DNA from: Martinezella hainanensis
GTDB lineage: Bacteria; Pseudomonadota; Alphaproteobacteria; Rhizobiales; Rhizobiaceae
Assembly (NCBI RefSeq): GCF_900094555.1
Contig: NZ_FMAC01000003.1
Location: 496,001 to 560,000 of the forward strand
Direction of reading: 5' to 3'
Length of the DNA stretch: 64,000 nucleotides
Within the stretch, counting starts at the first letter, position 1. The number at the start of each line of letters is the position of its first letter. Below the pieces are notes generated by a model, which had not been told where the DNA came from, did no database searches, and was given only the letters and a program-made list of their open reading frames with translations. Of this stretch, positions 32,609 through 42,030 are shown in pieces. The position numbers and the translations under genes are program-made.

Positions 32609-32640
32609 CAATACGCGCCCCTTCTCAGGGCTTGATGCAA

Positions 32641-32669
32641 GCCATGCCGCCACATATTTGCGGCATGGC
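32641..32669 (+). terminator. Stem-loop after the small acidic protein
   Basis: Perfect 10-bp stem GCCATGCCGC (32641-32650) / GCGGCATGGC (32660-32669) with a 9-base AT-rich loop. No T-run follows, so it may be a weak terminator or a repeat. Confidence 0.5.
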
Positions 32670-32710
32670 TACCGGCTTGACTAGAGCTCCACCTCTACAT
32701 TGTCGCCCAT

Positions 32711-32914
32711 GTGGCCGCATTGTTCCGTATCGACTGCGAGGTGATCGCACTCTCCAAGCGCACCATGCATATCGAATTGGAGCTGCGGCTGGCGGCCGTT
32801 CGCGCCGAGCGAACGGAAATCTTCCGCAAGCTGCGGGCCAGGCAGCTTGGCAATGAGGTTGCGGCAAAGCTCGTGCGAGAGCTGGACCTGCTGGAAGCGC
32901 GATATGCGAACTGA
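32711..32914 (+). pseudogene. Probable remnant of a CPA1-type Na+/H+ antiporter C-terminus
   Basis: An open frame of 67 codons from GTG 32711 (ATG 32765 inside). The stretch LRLAAVRAERTEIFRKLRARQLGNEVAAKLVRELDLLEARY resembles the cytoplasmic tail of NhaP/YjcE-type antiporters, where a helical (R/A)AER...LRRxLRELDLLEAR segment ends the protein. The membrane part is absent, there is no good ribosome binding site, and the 5' side runs into the stem-loop. I read it as a leftover of a deleted gene; a genuine small helical protein is the alternative. The comparison is from memory. Confidence 0.42.
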
Positions 32915-33042
32915 TTTTACGTTTTCGGGGTCGGCGGGTTGGGCAAAAGGGAACCTTGAACCTGAATTTGCGTCTTCCTAAGTGAGTAATAGTCGAGGCT
33001 TCATGAGCTCGGCTGCAATCACGTCTGTTAGGAGTGACCAAA

Positions 33043-33333
33043 ATGGAAGACAGAACAAAGACCATCGAAGATCTCAGCGTCGAAGAGCGTGAGGAAATCC
33101 TCATCGATGTCGCCAGGACACTGGAAGGCAACGCGCGCGAAGCTCTTGTCGAGGGCAATCAACAGTTTGCGGCGCTTTCCACCAATATGGCGGAAGCAAT
33201 CCGTATCAACGCCGACGAACTCGCACGTGATGATCTGGAGCAAGCTGAAGAGCTGCTGCAACAGGCTGTCGCAATGATCTCGCAGTTCAATGCTACTCAT
33301 CCCTACCGGTTGATCAGCACGGCTGTTCACTAA
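33043..33333 (+). CDS. Small helical hypothetical protein
   Basis: 96 residues starting at ATG 33043, with TTAGGAGTGACCAAA upstream; a GTG at 33034 overlaps that binding site and is less likely. It is acidic and strongly helical (SVEEREEILIDVARTLEGNAREALVEGNQQFAALSTNMAEAIRINADELARDDLEQAEELL), with no cysteine and no membrane segment. No known function. It is followed 51 bases later by a DUF1269-type gene in the same direction; the two may share a transcript, perhaps as stress or envelope proteins. Confidence 0.7.
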   Translation: MEDRTKTIEDLSVEEREEILIDVARTLEGNAREALVEGNQQFAALSTNMAEAIRINADELARDDLEQAEELLQQAVAMISQFNATHPYRLISTAVH

Positions 33334-33384
33334 TCGGCCCGAGGCCCTACTTCTTGCCTCGACAACACGACCCGGAGGATTTCG

Positions 33385-33918
33385 ATGTCAGAACTCATAG
33401 TGCTTGGTTTCGACGATGCCGATAAGGCGGATGCTGTTCTCAATCGTCTTGTTCAGCTCGAAAAGGAATATCTGATCGATCTGGAAGATGCCGTCATCGC
33501 CGTTCGCGACGAGTCCGGCAAGGTCCGTCTCAAGCAGAGTGTCAATCTGACTGCGGCCGGCGCCGCAAGCGGTGGCCTTTCGGGCGCGCTTTGGGGCTCG
33601 CTCGTTGGCTTGATCTTCCTCAATCCTCTTGCCGGCCTGGTCGTCGGCGGCGCGATCGGTGCGGGTTCGGGCGCTCTTGCCGGATCGATGGCTGATTACG
33701 GCATCGATGACGGCCTCATCGAGAAGCTCGCCGAAACTATTCCGGCGCATAGTTCCGCGCTCTTCCTGCTGATCCGCAAGGTTCAGCCCGAGAAGGTGCT
33801 TGCGGAATTCAAGGGCGAGCATGCGCGTTTGCTGCGCACCTCGCTTTCGCCCGATCAGGAGGCACGGTTGCGCCAGGTTCTCGTTGATGAGACCTCGCCG
33901 ACGTCTGCTACGGTCTGA
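33385..33918 (+). CDS. DUF1269-type membrane protein
   Basis: 177 residues. The first ~55 residues are a mixed alpha/beta domain (ELIVLGFDDADKADAVLNRLVQLEKEYLIDLEDAVIAVRDESGKVRLKQ). A glycine-rich hydrophobic stretch (GAASGGLSGALWGSLVGLIFLNPLAGLVVGGAIGAGSGALAG, about 60-102) follows, of the glycine-zipper kind. After it comes a cytoplasmic end with HSSALFLLIRKVQPEKVLAEF. This is the DUF1269 pattern, found widely in bacteria without known function, often stress-induced. The ribosome binding site CGGAGGATTTCG is strong. A perfect 12-bp hairpin follows the gene. Confidence 0.82.
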   Translation: MSELIVLGFDDADKADAVLNRLVQLEKEYLIDLEDAVIAVRDESGKVRLKQSVNLTAAGAASGGLSGALWGSLVGLIFLNPLAGLVVGGAIGAGSGALAGSMADYGIDDGLIEKLAETIPAHSSALFLLIRKVQPEKVLAEFKGEHARLLRTSLSPDQEARLRQVLVDETSPTSATV

Positions 33919-33943
33919 GCGTAAAATCCGATCCGTAACTATG

Positions 33944-33978
33944 GTTAAGCCGTGCTCCCCAAGGTGGCACGGCTTAAC
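33944..33978 (+). terminator. Stem-loop after the DUF1269 gene
   Basis: Perfect 12-bp stem GTTAAGCCGTGC (33944-33955) / GCACGGCTTAAC (33967-33978), 11-base loop. No T-run, but the stability and position, 26 bases after the stop, suggest transcript termination. Confidence 0.6.
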
Positions 33979-34141
33979 AGTGGATGACGGGGCGCTCGCC
34001 GTTCTTCGCTCTCCTTCCATATCAAGCCGAATGCTGCCATTGTAAGTCGCGGATTCATGCCGCGATCGGCATTGCAGCAGGGGGAGGGGCAAGACCCTAA
34101 CGGCCATTGTCAGCATACGTTTTCAGACCAAAAGTTGCGCG

Positions 34142-35239
34142 ATGACCGAGCCCGTATCGCCTCAAAGCCAACCCCCGTCCAAGCCCAAGACATCGCTGAT
34201 CCAGACCAAGCGCGCCGCTGTGCAGGCGCTGCGGGTGATGATCGCCTGCACGATTACCTATGCCGTCTCCCAGCTTCTGCATCTCCAGCAGGGCTATTGG
34301 GCGGTCTTCACTGTGCTGATCGTCATGCAGGCCTCTGTCGGCGCCACGGCCGGCATGGCTGTCGATCGACTGGTAGCAACTGTTGCGGGGGCGGTGCTTG
34401 GCGGGGCGGCGGTGTTCGTCACACCGCACGAGCCGCTCGCCATCGGGATCGCGCTCATCTGCGTCGTCGGCTTTTCAAGCTTTGTGGCGGCACGCGTGCC
34501 TCGCTTGCGCAATGCCGGGCTGACGGCGGCGATCGTCATGCTGACGCATTCCGCCGCGGTTCCGGTCGAGATCTTCGTGATCGATCGCATCGCCGAGATC
34601 ACGCTGGGCGGTGTCGTCGGCGTGCTCGCCAGCCTGTTCATCCTGCCAACGCGCTCGCGGACTGTGGTGCTCGACCGTTTCGGATCGGCCCTCGACGTCA
34701 TGGCGCAGATATTGCGCACCCTTGCATCGGCGGTCGAGAAGGGCGAGCCGGTCTCCGCCTCGGAGGCCAATATAGCGCTGCGCCAGTCACTGATGGCAAC
34801 GGAGACCCTATTGACCGATGCCCAGCGAGAGCGCGCCTTCTGGTTGACGAAGCATGGGATTTCGGAAGCCATTCCTCGTTCGCTCTGGCGAATTCGCAAT
34901 GACATGACCTATGTCAGCCACATCGTGGAAACACCCTTCCCGCCGGCGATTGTCGAGGCGATCGGGCCGCAGGCAGGACAGATGCTCGAGGCGCAGGCTC
35001 GCTTTGCGGAAGCCTGCGGAAGGGCGCTGCGTGCCGGCGGTGAGATCGATCCTCAGGTGCTTTCGACCGGCGACGAGGCCTTCGAGAGCGCATTCGGCGC
35101 CCTGCAGAATTCTGCAGAGGCGCAATTGATGGGCTTCAACGAAACCGGTCGTCTGTTCGGCCTCGACTTCACATTGCGCCGGATGCGGCAGAACTTCCTC
35201 GATCTTGCCGACCGCATCCGTGAAAGCGATGTCAATTGA
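34142..35239 (+). CDS. FUSC-family inner-membrane protein
   Basis: 365 residues. It has an N-terminal block of about six hydrophobic segments (ALRVMIACTITYAVSQLL, QGYWAVFTVLIVMQASVGATAGMAVDRLVATVAGAVLGG, and others) then a long soluble C-terminal region from about residue 180. The YWAVFTVLIVMQASVGAT segment followed by a GTVLGA-like repeat is the FUSC (fusaric acid resistance/YccS-like) signature. Such proteins export aromatic acids or drugs, or are of unknown role. The hydroxyphenylacetate genes are 9 kb away, so a link is not supported. It is convergent with manD. Confidence 0.82.
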   Translation: MTEPVSPQSQPPSKPKTSLIQTKRAAVQALRVMIACTITYAVSQLLHLQQGYWAVFTVLIVMQASVGATAGMAVDRLVATVAGAVLGGAAVFVTPHEPLAIGIALICVVGFSSFVAARVPRLRNAGLTAAIVMLTHSAAVPVEIFVIDRIAEITLGGVVGVLASLFILPTRSRTVVLDRFGSALDVMAQILRTLASAVEKGEPVSASEANIALRQSLMATETLLTDAQRERAFWLTKHGISEAIPRSLWRIRNDMTYVSHIVETPFPPAIVEAIGPQAGQMLEAQARFAEACGRALRAGGEIDPQVLSTGDEAFESAFGALQNSAEAQLMGFNETGRLFGLDFTLRRMRQNFLDLADRIRESDVN

Positions 35240-35246
35240 AAGAACC

Positions 35247-35268
35247 GGCCGGCTTGGGTGAGCCGGCC
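35247..35268. terminator. Bidirectional terminator between FUSC gene and manD
   Basis: Perfect 8-bp stem GGCCGGCT (35247-35254) / AGCCGGCC (35261-35268) in the 42-base gap between convergent genes. It shares the AGCCGGC core with two other terminator hairpins in this window. Confidence 0.68.
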
Positions 35269-35281
35269 CGCCCCAGGGCAA

Positions 35282-36484
35282 TCACCAGCTCCACATGGTC
35301 CCGTCTGAAAGCCTGGCGACATCCAGATAGGCCCGCCGATAGGGGTACTTTTCGGCTGCCTTCTCGTCGATATCGACGCCATGGCCGGGTTTCTCGCCGC
35401 TGTAGAGATAGCCGTCCTTCAGATGCCATTCGTGCGGGAAGACGTTTTTCGCCTCGTCCGGGTGGAAGGCATATTCCTGAATGCCGAAGTTCGGCACCCA
35501 GCGATCGAAATGCAGTGCCGCACCCATGGTGATTGGCGACATGTCGGCGGCACCGTGGCAGGCGGTGCGGATATGATAGAGCCCGGCGAGATCGGCGATG
35601 CGCCGCACATGGGTGATGCCGCCGGCATGCAGCGGCGTCGTGCGGATATAGTCGATCAGCTGCTCCTGGATCAGCTGGCGGCAATCGTGGATCGAGTTGA
35701 AAACCTCGCCAAGCGCAAGCGGCGTGGTCGAATGCTGCCGGATGAGGCGGAAAGACTCTTGGTTTTCGGCCGGAACGGCGTCCTCAAGCCAGAAGAGCCT
35801 GTGACGCTCCACCTCCTTCGCAAGCCCCGCCGCTTCCTGTGGCGTCAGGCGATGGTGAACATCGTGGAGAAGATGGAGCTCATAACCGAAGCGATCGCGC
35901 AGATGATCGAGGAGCTTTGGCAGGAAGCGAAGATAGCTCGGCGTATCCCAGAGCGTCTCGCGGGGCTTGTCTTCCGCCTGGGCGAGCGAGCCTACCTTTT
36001 CGACGCCGTAGGTTACCGGCAGACCGGGAACGGCGCTCTGGACTCGGATCGCCTTCCAACCCTGCTCCTTGAAGGCGGCGACCTTGTCGCTGGTCTCTTC
36101 GATCGTCTCGCCATTGGCATGGGTATAGGTCAGCATGTGGGTGCGGCTCGCGCCGCCAAGCAACTGGTAAAGCGGCATGTTGGCTGCCTTGGCCTTGATG
36201 TCCCAGAGCGCCACGTCGACCGCGGCGATCGCCGCCATGGTGATCGGGCCGCGGCGCCAATAAGCGCCCTTGTAGAAATACTGCCAGATGTCCTCGATCT
36301 GCGACGCGTCGCGACCGATGAGGCAGGGCACGAGGTGATCCCTCAGATAGGAAGCGACGGCCAGTTCGCGGCCGTTCACCGTGGCATCGCCGATGCCGTA
36401 AATCCCTTCGTCCGTCTCGATCTTGAGCGTGACGAAGTTGCGTCCGGGCGAGCAGACGATGACCTTCGCATTGGTGATTTTCAT
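35282..36484 (-). CDS. manD: D-mannonate dehydratase, enolase superfamily (ManD)
   Basis: 400 residues, the usual ManD length. It dehydrates D-mannonate (some members D-gluconate) to 2-keto-3-deoxy-D-gluconate. Enolase-superfamily ligands are in [13 protein letters not shown] (Asp, with the His two on as base), [11 protein letters not shown] (Glu) and [12 protein letters not shown] (Glu); a second base His is in [12 protein letters not shown]. The YTHANGET stretch and [13 protein letters not shown] loop are typical of ManD/RspA. The RspA name (starvation sensing) is an older guess about the same family. It is in an operon behind an MFS gene with a GntR regulator divergent. No manno- or fructuronate reductase is nearby. 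Confidence 0.9.
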   Translation of the reverse strand: MKITNAKVIVCSPGRNFVTLKIETDEGIYGIGDATVNGRELAVASYLRDHLVPCLIGRDASQIEDIWQYFYKGAYWRRGPITMAAIAAVDVALWDIKAKAANMPLYQLLGGASRTHMLTYTHANGETIEETSDKVAAFKEQGWKAIRVQSAVPGLPVTYGVEKVGSLAQAEDKPRETLWDTPSYLRFLPKLLDHLRDRFGYELHLLHDVHHRLTPQEAAGLAKEVERHRLFWLEDAVPAENQESFRLIRQHSTTPLALGEVFNSIHDCRQLIQEQLIDYIRTTPLHAGGITHVRRIADLAGLYHIRTACHGAADMSPITMGAALHFDRWVPNFGIQEYAFHPDEAKNVFPHEWHLKDGYLYSGEKPGHGVDIDEKAAEKYPYRRAYLDVARLSDGTMWSW

Positions 36485-36514
36485 GGGAAACCCTTTCGTG
36501 GTCTTTGATCGAAA

Positions 36515-37828
36515 TCAGGCTTTCGGATCGGCGATCGGCTCGATGCGACCGAGGACGAAGACATAGGAGACGATGCCGATCGCCAGCATTGCACCGGCCA
36601 GCAGGAAGGCGCGGCTGAAGGACTGTGTGGCGCCGACGATGAAGCCGGTGATGATCGGCGCTGCGATGCCGGTCATGCTGTTGAGAAAGTTCATGATGCC
36701 GCCGATCGTGGCGGCACCGCCCTTCGGCGCGATGAGAGCGGGGATCGACCATCCGGCCGGTGCCGCGGCAGCAAGGCCGCTCAGCGAAATGGTGATCCAG
36801 AGGATCGCCCAATAGGGATCGGCGGTGAGTCCTGCACCGACGACGGCAAGACCCATCAGCATGCCGAAGACGATGATCGTCTTGCGGACGCGGGATTCAT
36901 CGTGGCCCTTGCGGATGAGATGGTCGATCAGCCAGCCGCCGATCAAAAGGTCCGAGATCGTCGCGAAGATCCAGGGGATCGTCGTGAAACTTGCCGATTT
37001 CAGTATGTCCATGTGCATCTCCTTGACCAGATAATCCGGGAGCCAGAAGATGAAGAGGGCGAAGGCATAGCCATAGGCGGCAAAGCCGATCGAAAGGCCC
37101 CAGACCTTGCGATTGCGCAGGAGATAGCCGAGCATGCCAACGGCATTGGCGGAGGCTTCGCCCTCCTGTGCCGCGCCGCCGGCCTTTATGTAAGCCCGTT
37201 CCTCGTTGGAGAGGTTCCTGTCGGCGCTCGGGTCACGATAAAACAGCCAGAACATCCCGAAGAAGATGAAACTGATGATAGCGGTCGCCAGAAAACCACC
37301 GCGCCAGCCGAAATGCAGCATGAGGTATGCGACCAGCGGAATGGCGATGACGTTGGAGAATTTTGCCGCCGCATCGAAGAGCGCCGTTGCCAGGCCCCGC
37401 TCATGGCGCGGAAACCAATAGCCGGTCGCCTTCGAATTGGCCGGAAAGCCCGGTGTTTCCGCCACGCCGAGAAGCATGCGGGAGAGAAATAGTGACTGCA
37501 TACCGGTCGAGAAGGCGGTGATGACCGAAGCGATCCCCCAGGAAAACGTGCTCCATCGCATGACGCGTTGGATACCGAACCGATCCAGCAGCATGCCGAC
37601 GGGGATTTGCAGGAAGCCGTAGGTCCAGCCGAAGGCGCTGAACAGGATGCCCATCTCGGCGGGTCCGATTTTGAAATCGTCCTGAATGAGGGGCGAAGCC
37701 ACCGTCAGGTTCACCCGGTCGAAATAATTGACGAGGACGCCGAGCGCGAGAAGAGCGCCGATCCACCAGCGACGATTGGTGGATGGCCGTCGCATGGCTT
37801 CGGCTGATGAAGCGTGTTCGATTGTCAT
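36515..37828 (-). CDS. MFS transporter, anion:cation symporter family (hexonate/hexuronate-type)
   Basis: 437 residues with 12 likely helices. The start WWIGALLALGVLVNYFDRVNLTVASPLI and RMLLGVAETPGFPANSKATGYWFPRHERGLATA match the ACS family that includes galactonate, glucarate and hexuronate permeases. It lies 30 bases before manD, so it most likely imports the ManD substrate, an aldonate or uronate. ATG 37828 follows AGGGAGGATTTC. The two operators at 37844-37874 lie only 16-46 bases upstream, so the promoter or leader is directly covered by the GntR protein. Confidence 0.9.
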   Translation of the reverse strand: MTIEHASSAEAMRRPSTNRRWWIGALLALGVLVNYFDRVNLTVASPLIQDDFKIGPAEMGILFSAFGWTYGFLQIPVGMLLDRFGIQRVMRWSTFSWGIASVITAFSTGMQSLFLSRMLLGVAETPGFPANSKATGYWFPRHERGLATALFDAAAKFSNVIAIPLVAYLMLHFGWRGGFLATAIISFIFFGMFWLFYRDPSADRNLSNEERAYIKAGGAAQEGEASANAVGMLGYLLRNRKVWGLSIGFAAYGYAFALFIFWLPDYLVKEMHMDILKSASFTTIPWIFATISDLLIGGWLIDHLIRKGHDESRVRKTIIVFGMLMGLAVVGAGLTADPYWAILWITISLSGLAAAAPAGWSIPALIAPKGGAATIGGIMNFLNSMTGIAAPIITGFIVGATQSFSRAFLLAGAMLAIGIVSYVFVLGRIEPIADPKA

Positions 37829-37843
37829 GAAATCCTCCCTATA

Positions 37844-37874
37844 TGAAATATCACGCTACTAATCTGAAATTTCA
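37844..37874. promoter_or_regulatory. Two tandem GntR-type operators
   Basis: TGAAATATCA (37844-37853) and TGAAATTTCA (37865-37874); the second is a perfect 10-base palindrome and the first differs at one position. Centres are 21 bases apart, two helical turns, so both lie on one face of the DNA. They lie between the transporter/manD operon and the GntR gene. Very likely the binding sites of that GntR protein. Confidence 0.68.
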
Positions 37875-37980
37875 CATGAGGCAATGATTTTGATATAAGC
37901 AGCCAAAAGTCAATACTGGCGCCTGTGAATCGGCTGGCGGAGACTGTGGTGAATTCGAGCGGGAAAAGATCGACAGCGCG

Positions 37981-38718
37981 ATGATGAAGAAGGAAAAGCA
38001 ACCTCGAAGCCTGTCGGAGGAAGCCTACGATCGCCTGGAAAGCATGATCGTTTCGACCGAGCTTTTGCCGGGCGCGCGCTACACGATCCAGCAACTGCAG
38101 CAGCAATCCGGCCTCGGCCGCACGCCCGTTCATGACGCGGTCAAGCGTCTCTCGGCCAACCAACTCATCCATGTCAGCCCGCGCTCGGGCCTGCGGATCG
38201 CGCCAGTCAACCTCGCGCAGGAGCGGACGTTGCTTCCCTTGCGAACGGAAATGGAAGCGATCGCCTGCGGGCTGGCGAGCGAGCGAGCGACCCCGCAGGA
38301 TCACAAGGTTCTCAGAACCTTCATCACCGATCTCGAAGCCTCCAAGGCGGATCTCAGCCTTGAGCGGTTCAACGTCACCGACCGGCTGTTGAACAGGGCG
38401 ATCCTCACAGCCTCTGGAGAGCCGCTTCTCGCGAACACGCTTATTCCGCTCCAGACGCTCTATCGTCGTACCGGCTGGATATACCATACCTATCTCGGCC
38501 CCGGCGCTCCGCTGGAGATAACGATAGAAAGCCATATAGCGCTGCTGCGCTTCATCGTTTCCGGAGACCGTACCCTCACGGAGAAATTCATCCGAGAGAT
38601 GATGGGGGATCTAGGCAACATGCTGTTGAAGGTGCGCCAGTCGATCGATCCGGCAACACTCGATGTCAGCCTTGCCGATATGACCGTGAGAACTGGAGTG
38701 GCCGGCCCGATCAACTGA
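37981..38718 (+). CDS. GntR-family (FCD) transcriptional regulator
   Basis: 245 residues. The N-terminal winged helix is LSEEAYDRLESMIVSTELLPGARYTIQQLQQQSGLGRTPVHDAVKRLSANQLIHVSPRSGLRIAPV, followed by an all-helical FCD effector domain (LLPLRTEMEAIACGLASERA ... FNVTDRLLNRAILTASG). A second ATG one codon on is possible; there is no strong binding site. It is divergent from the MFS/manD operon across 152 bases holding two tandem operators, so it most likely represses that operon until an aldonate or keto-deoxy acid is present. It is convergent with the ABC ATPase gene. Confidence 0.88.
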   Translation: MMKKEKQPRSLSEEAYDRLESMIVSTELLPGARYTIQQLQQQSGLGRTPVHDAVKRLSANQLIHVSPRSGLRIAPVNLAQERTLLPLRTEMEAIACGLASERATPQDHKVLRTFITDLEASKADLSLERFNVTDRLLNRAILTASGEPLLANTLIPLQTLYRRTGWIYHTYLGPGAPLEITIESHIALLRFIVSGDRTLTEKFIREMMGDLGNMLLKVRQSIDPATLDVSLADMTVRTGVAGPIN

Positions 38719-38789
38719 TCAAGCAGGCATCCCGGCCGAATTCGACATGGGCATGGGCAAAAGCGCCGCCGCGCGGCAGCGCTTTGTCG

Positions 38790-39893
38790 TCACGAATGTT
38801 CCAGGTTTCGCTCTGCGGCTTTGCCGGTCAGCCGGCGGCCGCCCGCATCGAACAGGCAGATGCGCTCCGTCCGTGGCTGCAACCAGATGGTTTCCTCCGG
38901 CTCGATATCGAGCCGGTCGTGGAAGACGGTGACGATCGTCTGTCCACCCACGGTTGCCGTTATATGGGTCTCGGAACCGAGGGGCTCGACCACGACCACG
39001 CGCGCCGGAATGCCGACATTCGCCGGCGAAAAGGTGAAGTATTCCGGTCGGATGCCGTAGACCCCTTCAACGCCGACGAGCTTTGGGGCATTGCCGGGCA
39101 AGGGCAACACGATGCCGTCGTTCGTCTTGAAAACCGGCTGGCCGCCAGCAGTGTCAAAGCACCCGTTCAGCAGGTTCATCGCAGGTGAGCCGATGAAGGC
39201 GGCCACGAATGTGCTGTGCGGATTGTCATAGAGTTCGAGCGGCCGGCCGATCTGCTCTATGTGGCCACCGTTCATGACGACGATGCGATCCGCCATCGTC
39301 ATTGCCTCGACCTGATCGTGGGTAACGTAGATGGTCGTCGTCGCCAGACGCCGATGCAGGCCCTTGATCTCGGCGCGCATGGCGACGCGAAGCTTCGCAT
39401 CGAGGTTGGACAGAGGCTCGTCGAAGAGGAAGACCTGCGGATTGCGAACGATCGAACGGCCCATGGCGACGCGCTGGCGCTGGCCGCCGGAGAGCTGGCG
39501 GGGGTATCGCCCGAGGAGATCGGTAAGCCCCAGAATCTGCGCGGCATGCGCGACGCGCTTCTGCTTCTCCTCCCTCGAGGCGCCGGCAAGCGTCAGCGAG
39601 AAAGCCATGTTTTCGGCCACCGTCATATGCGGATAGAGCGCATAATTCTGAAAGACCATGGATATGTCGCGTTCCTTGGGTGGCAGGTTGTTGACGACGC
39701 GCCCGCCGATGCCGATCGTGCCGCCCGTAATGTCTTCAAGCCCGGCAATCATTCTAAGCAGCGTGGATTTCCCGCAGCCGGATGGTCCGACAAGGACGAC
39801 GAACTCACCGTCGGCGATGTCGGCCGAGACGCCGTGGAGAACTTCCACGGCGCCGTAGGCCTTGCGAACCTTGTCTATGGTCACTGTCGCCAT
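38790..39893 (-). CDS. Carbohydrate ABC transporter ATP-binding protein (UgpC/MalK type)
   Basis: 367 residues with Walker [18 protein letters not shown], signature [14 protein letters not shown], Walker [18 protein letters not shown]-loop [17 protein letters not shown], and a C-terminal regulatory TOBE region ([11 protein letters not shown]). This is the CUT1 ATPase. Its ATG at 39893 lies inside the end of the ADP-ribosylglycohydrolase gene (13-base overlap), so the enzyme and the ATPase are made together. It is the last gene of the LacI-controlled operon 46115-38790. A TOBE domain makes it a shareable MalK-like subunit. Confidence 0.9.
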   Translation of the reverse strand: MATVTIDKVRKAYGAVEVLHGVSADIADGEFVVLVGPSGCGKSTLLRMIAGLEDITGGTIGIGGRVVNNLPPKERDISMVFQNYALYPHMTVAENMAFSLTLAGASREEKQKRVAHAAQILGLTDLLGRYPRQLSGGQRQRVAMGRSIVRNPQVFLFDEPLSNLDAKLRVAMRAEIKGLHRRLATTTIYVTHDQVEAMTMADRIVVMNGGHIEQIGRPLELYDNPHSTFVAAFIGSPAMNLLNGCFDTAGGQPVFKTNDGIVLPLPGNAPKLVGVEGVYGIRPEYFTFSPANVGIPARVVVVEPLGSETHITATVGGQTIVTVFHDRLDIEPEETIWLQPRTERICLFDAGGRRLTGKAAERNLEHS

Positions 39894-42001
39894 CGTACGC
39901 CTCCGATCCGGATCTCGTTCGACGACAAGGCACCCTCATGGACGAGAAGGCCGACGCCACCGTCGCGGAACGCGTCTGCGGACATATCCTCCGCCGTAAT
40001 TGATACGCCATCGGCCTCGAAGGTGATGCGCGCGCCTTCAGCCTTGACCTTCATTGAAATGTGCTTGTCGAATTCGATCCTGAAGTCCGTTTCGGCAAGC
40101 ACCTTGGTGTCCTCGTCGCGCACCCGGACGATCTGCATCTTGCCGTCGCGGGTCACGCGGGCTCCGTAATACCGGCGCAGGCCCTGTGCACGGATGGCAA
40201 GGCCGCCATAATTGCCGAGATGGATCATCACCTGGCCCGACGCCTGATAATCGGTCCATTGCCGCGTGCCGTGAATGATGATGCCTTCGCCGCTATTTTG
40301 CGAGATGCGGAAGGCGGCCGGGAAGCGCTTGGAGAAGAAGCTGGCGCCATTCACCCAGGCCATGCGCCAGAAATCGCCATCGCCGGCCGGCCGCTTCAGC
40401 GTCAGCTTCGGCGCTCCGTCCCAGCGGAGATAATCGACGAGCAGCCGCCCATCGGCGCGCCGCCCGGTGCCGTTTACGGCGATGCCGATTTCGGCGATCG
40501 GCTGGCCATCGGTCTCGGGCAGCGTCCACTCGAGGGTGGCGTCCGAGCCTGGCTCAATGACGACCGGATCGGAGTCGATGTCGCTCAACTGGTCGCGTTC
40601 ATTGTAGACGCGGATACGCAGGCGAGCTTCGATCGTGCCACGGTTCTGCTGGTCGGCCTTGATGCGGGCTTTTACGATCTGTCCCGGATAGACGAGTGGT
40701 GTCGCCATAAGGTCGTAGGTGCGCATGTCGAGCATTTCGCGCGGCGAGAAGGTGGGCGTCGTCACGACGGCGGTTTGGGCTGGCCCAAGCGCTTCGTAAT
40801 CGATCGTCAGCGCCCGGCCGCTCTCGAATTCCGAATTGCCGACGCGCACGCCATTTGCCGCATCGAGGCCGGACAGCGGACGGAAACCCTGCTGGCTGCC
40901 GGGAAGCGAGAAGTGAAATTGTGCGCCATTCTTCGGCATGCCGAGGGATTTATGGCCGGCAAGCTGCAGGCCGAGATTGGTCAGGAAATAGGCCTGACGC
41001 ACGGCATCGTTGATGGAGTTGCCGCCGTCGGCCGACGAGATCAGCATGCGATCGGCGATAGGGCCTCGGAAGTCCGGGCCTTCGCCAAGCCCATCGAGAC
41101 CGTTCATGATGCCGAGCAGGCAGCCGACATTGCCGGCATTGCAATCCGTATCCCAGCCCGACGTATTGACGATCATCTGCGCCTTTTGGAAGTCGTGCGG
41201 CGCATAGAGCACGGTCATGATCATCAAGGCATGGTTGGGTATGACATGGCAATTGCCGGGATATTTGTCGTAGCCGTAATTGTCTTGGATCTTCTGGCGC
41301 GTGTCGCGCCAATCGGGATGAGCCCCGTGCCAGGCCCGGATGTCGGCGATCAGCTTTGCGATCAGGCTGTCGCTGGGGATCAGTTTCAGGCCGGTGTCGA
41401 TCAGATGGTCGATGTCGGAGGCCACAAACGCTTCCGCTTCCATCGCCGCCCACAGCATGGCGGCGTAAACGGATTCGCCGTCATGACTAACCTTGCCGGC
41501 TTGTTCGGCGAGCTTGGCCGCGAGTTCCGGCTGGCCAGGTGCCACCATCGCCCATCCGTCGATGAAGATCTGTGCGCCGATCTGCTCGGCAACGCCCTGG
41601 CCATTGGTGGCGATCGAGCCGGAATGCGGTGCCGGGACGCCCTTCTTGAGATTGAGCCAGGCAGTGTGTTCGGTCGAGTTGCCGTTGCCGCCCCACCACA
41701 GGATCGAGCGTTCCTCGACGATGTAGTTGAGCCAGGCCTTGCCGATTTCCTCAGCCGAAAGGTTCGGCTTGATACCGTAATCTTCAAGGGCGCGGATAAA
41801 GGTGAAGGTGCCGGCGACATCGTCATCGGTAACGACGAGTGGTTGGTTCAGACGCTCATGCACGTAATATTCGATCGGGCCTAGCTCTTCCATGATCTTC
41901 TGGTAGGTCCACCCTTCAAAAGGGCGGCCGAGATAGACGCCAATGAGCTTGCCCAGGACGCCGGCATAGACACGTTCGAGATAATCGTTCGGAAGCTGCA
42001 T
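39881..42001 (-). CDS. ADP-ribosylglycohydrolase-family enzyme with beta-rich C-terminal extension
   Basis: 706 residues. The first ~340 are the ARH fold: start [20 protein letters not shown], metal Asp cluster [10 protein letters not shown] (59-61), then [13 protein letters not shown] with the second pair (284 and 286), which bind the two Mg ions. Residues ~390-530 look like a beta-sandwich and ~535-706 like a LamG/concanavalin-type domain ([19 protein letters not shown] ... [15 protein letters not shown]). Known ARH enzymes cut N- or O-glycosidic bonds to ADP-ribose. Here it is the sole enzyme of a sugar-uptake operon, so it may cleave an imported riboside-like compound. No signal peptide is seen, so it acts in the cytoplasm. 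The start follows GGAGTGAGCA. Confidence 0.83.
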   Translation of the reverse strand: MQLPNDYLERVYAGVLGKLIGVYLGRPFEGWTYQKIMEELGPIEYYVHERLNQPLVVTDDDVAGTFTFIRALEDYGIKPNLSAEEIGKAWLNYIVEERSILWWGGNGNSTEHTAWLNLKKGVPAPHSGSIATNGQGVAEQIGAQIFIDGWAMVAPGQPELAAKLAEQAGKVSHDGESVYAAMLWAAMEAEAFVASDIDHLIDTGLKLIPSDSLIAKLIADIRAWHGAHPDWRDTRQKIQDNYGYDKYPGNCHVIPNHALMIMTVLYAPHDFQKAQMIVNTSGWDTDCNAGNVGCLLGIMNGLDGLGEGPDFRGPIADRMLISSADGGNSINDAVRQAYFLTNLGLQLAGHKSLGMPKNGAQFHFSLPGSQQGFRPLSGLDAANGVRVGNSEFESGRALTIDYEALGPAQTAVVTTPTFSPREMLDMRTYDLMATPLVYPGQIVKARIKADQQNRGTIEARLRIRVYNERDQLSDIDSDPVVIEPGSDATLEWTLPETDGQPIAEIGIAVNGTGRRADGRLLVDYLRWDGAPKLTLKRPAGDGDFWRMAWVNGASFFSKRFPAAFRISQNSGEGIIIHGTRQWTDYQASGQVMIHLGNYGGLAIRAQGLRRYYGARVTRDGKMQIVRVRDEDTKVLAETDFRIEFDKHISMKVKAEGARITFEADGVSITAEDMSADAFRDGGVGLLVHEGALSSNEIRIGGVRWRQ

Positions 42002-42030
42002 TGCTCACTCCATTTAATCGATGAATTCGT

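Noticed and set aside
40061..41884. 607-codon open frame antisense to the ADP-ribosylglycohydrolase gene
   Set aside because: The opposite strand encodes an intact enzyme with recognisable motifs; the antisense product has no known motif and reflects the high GC content.
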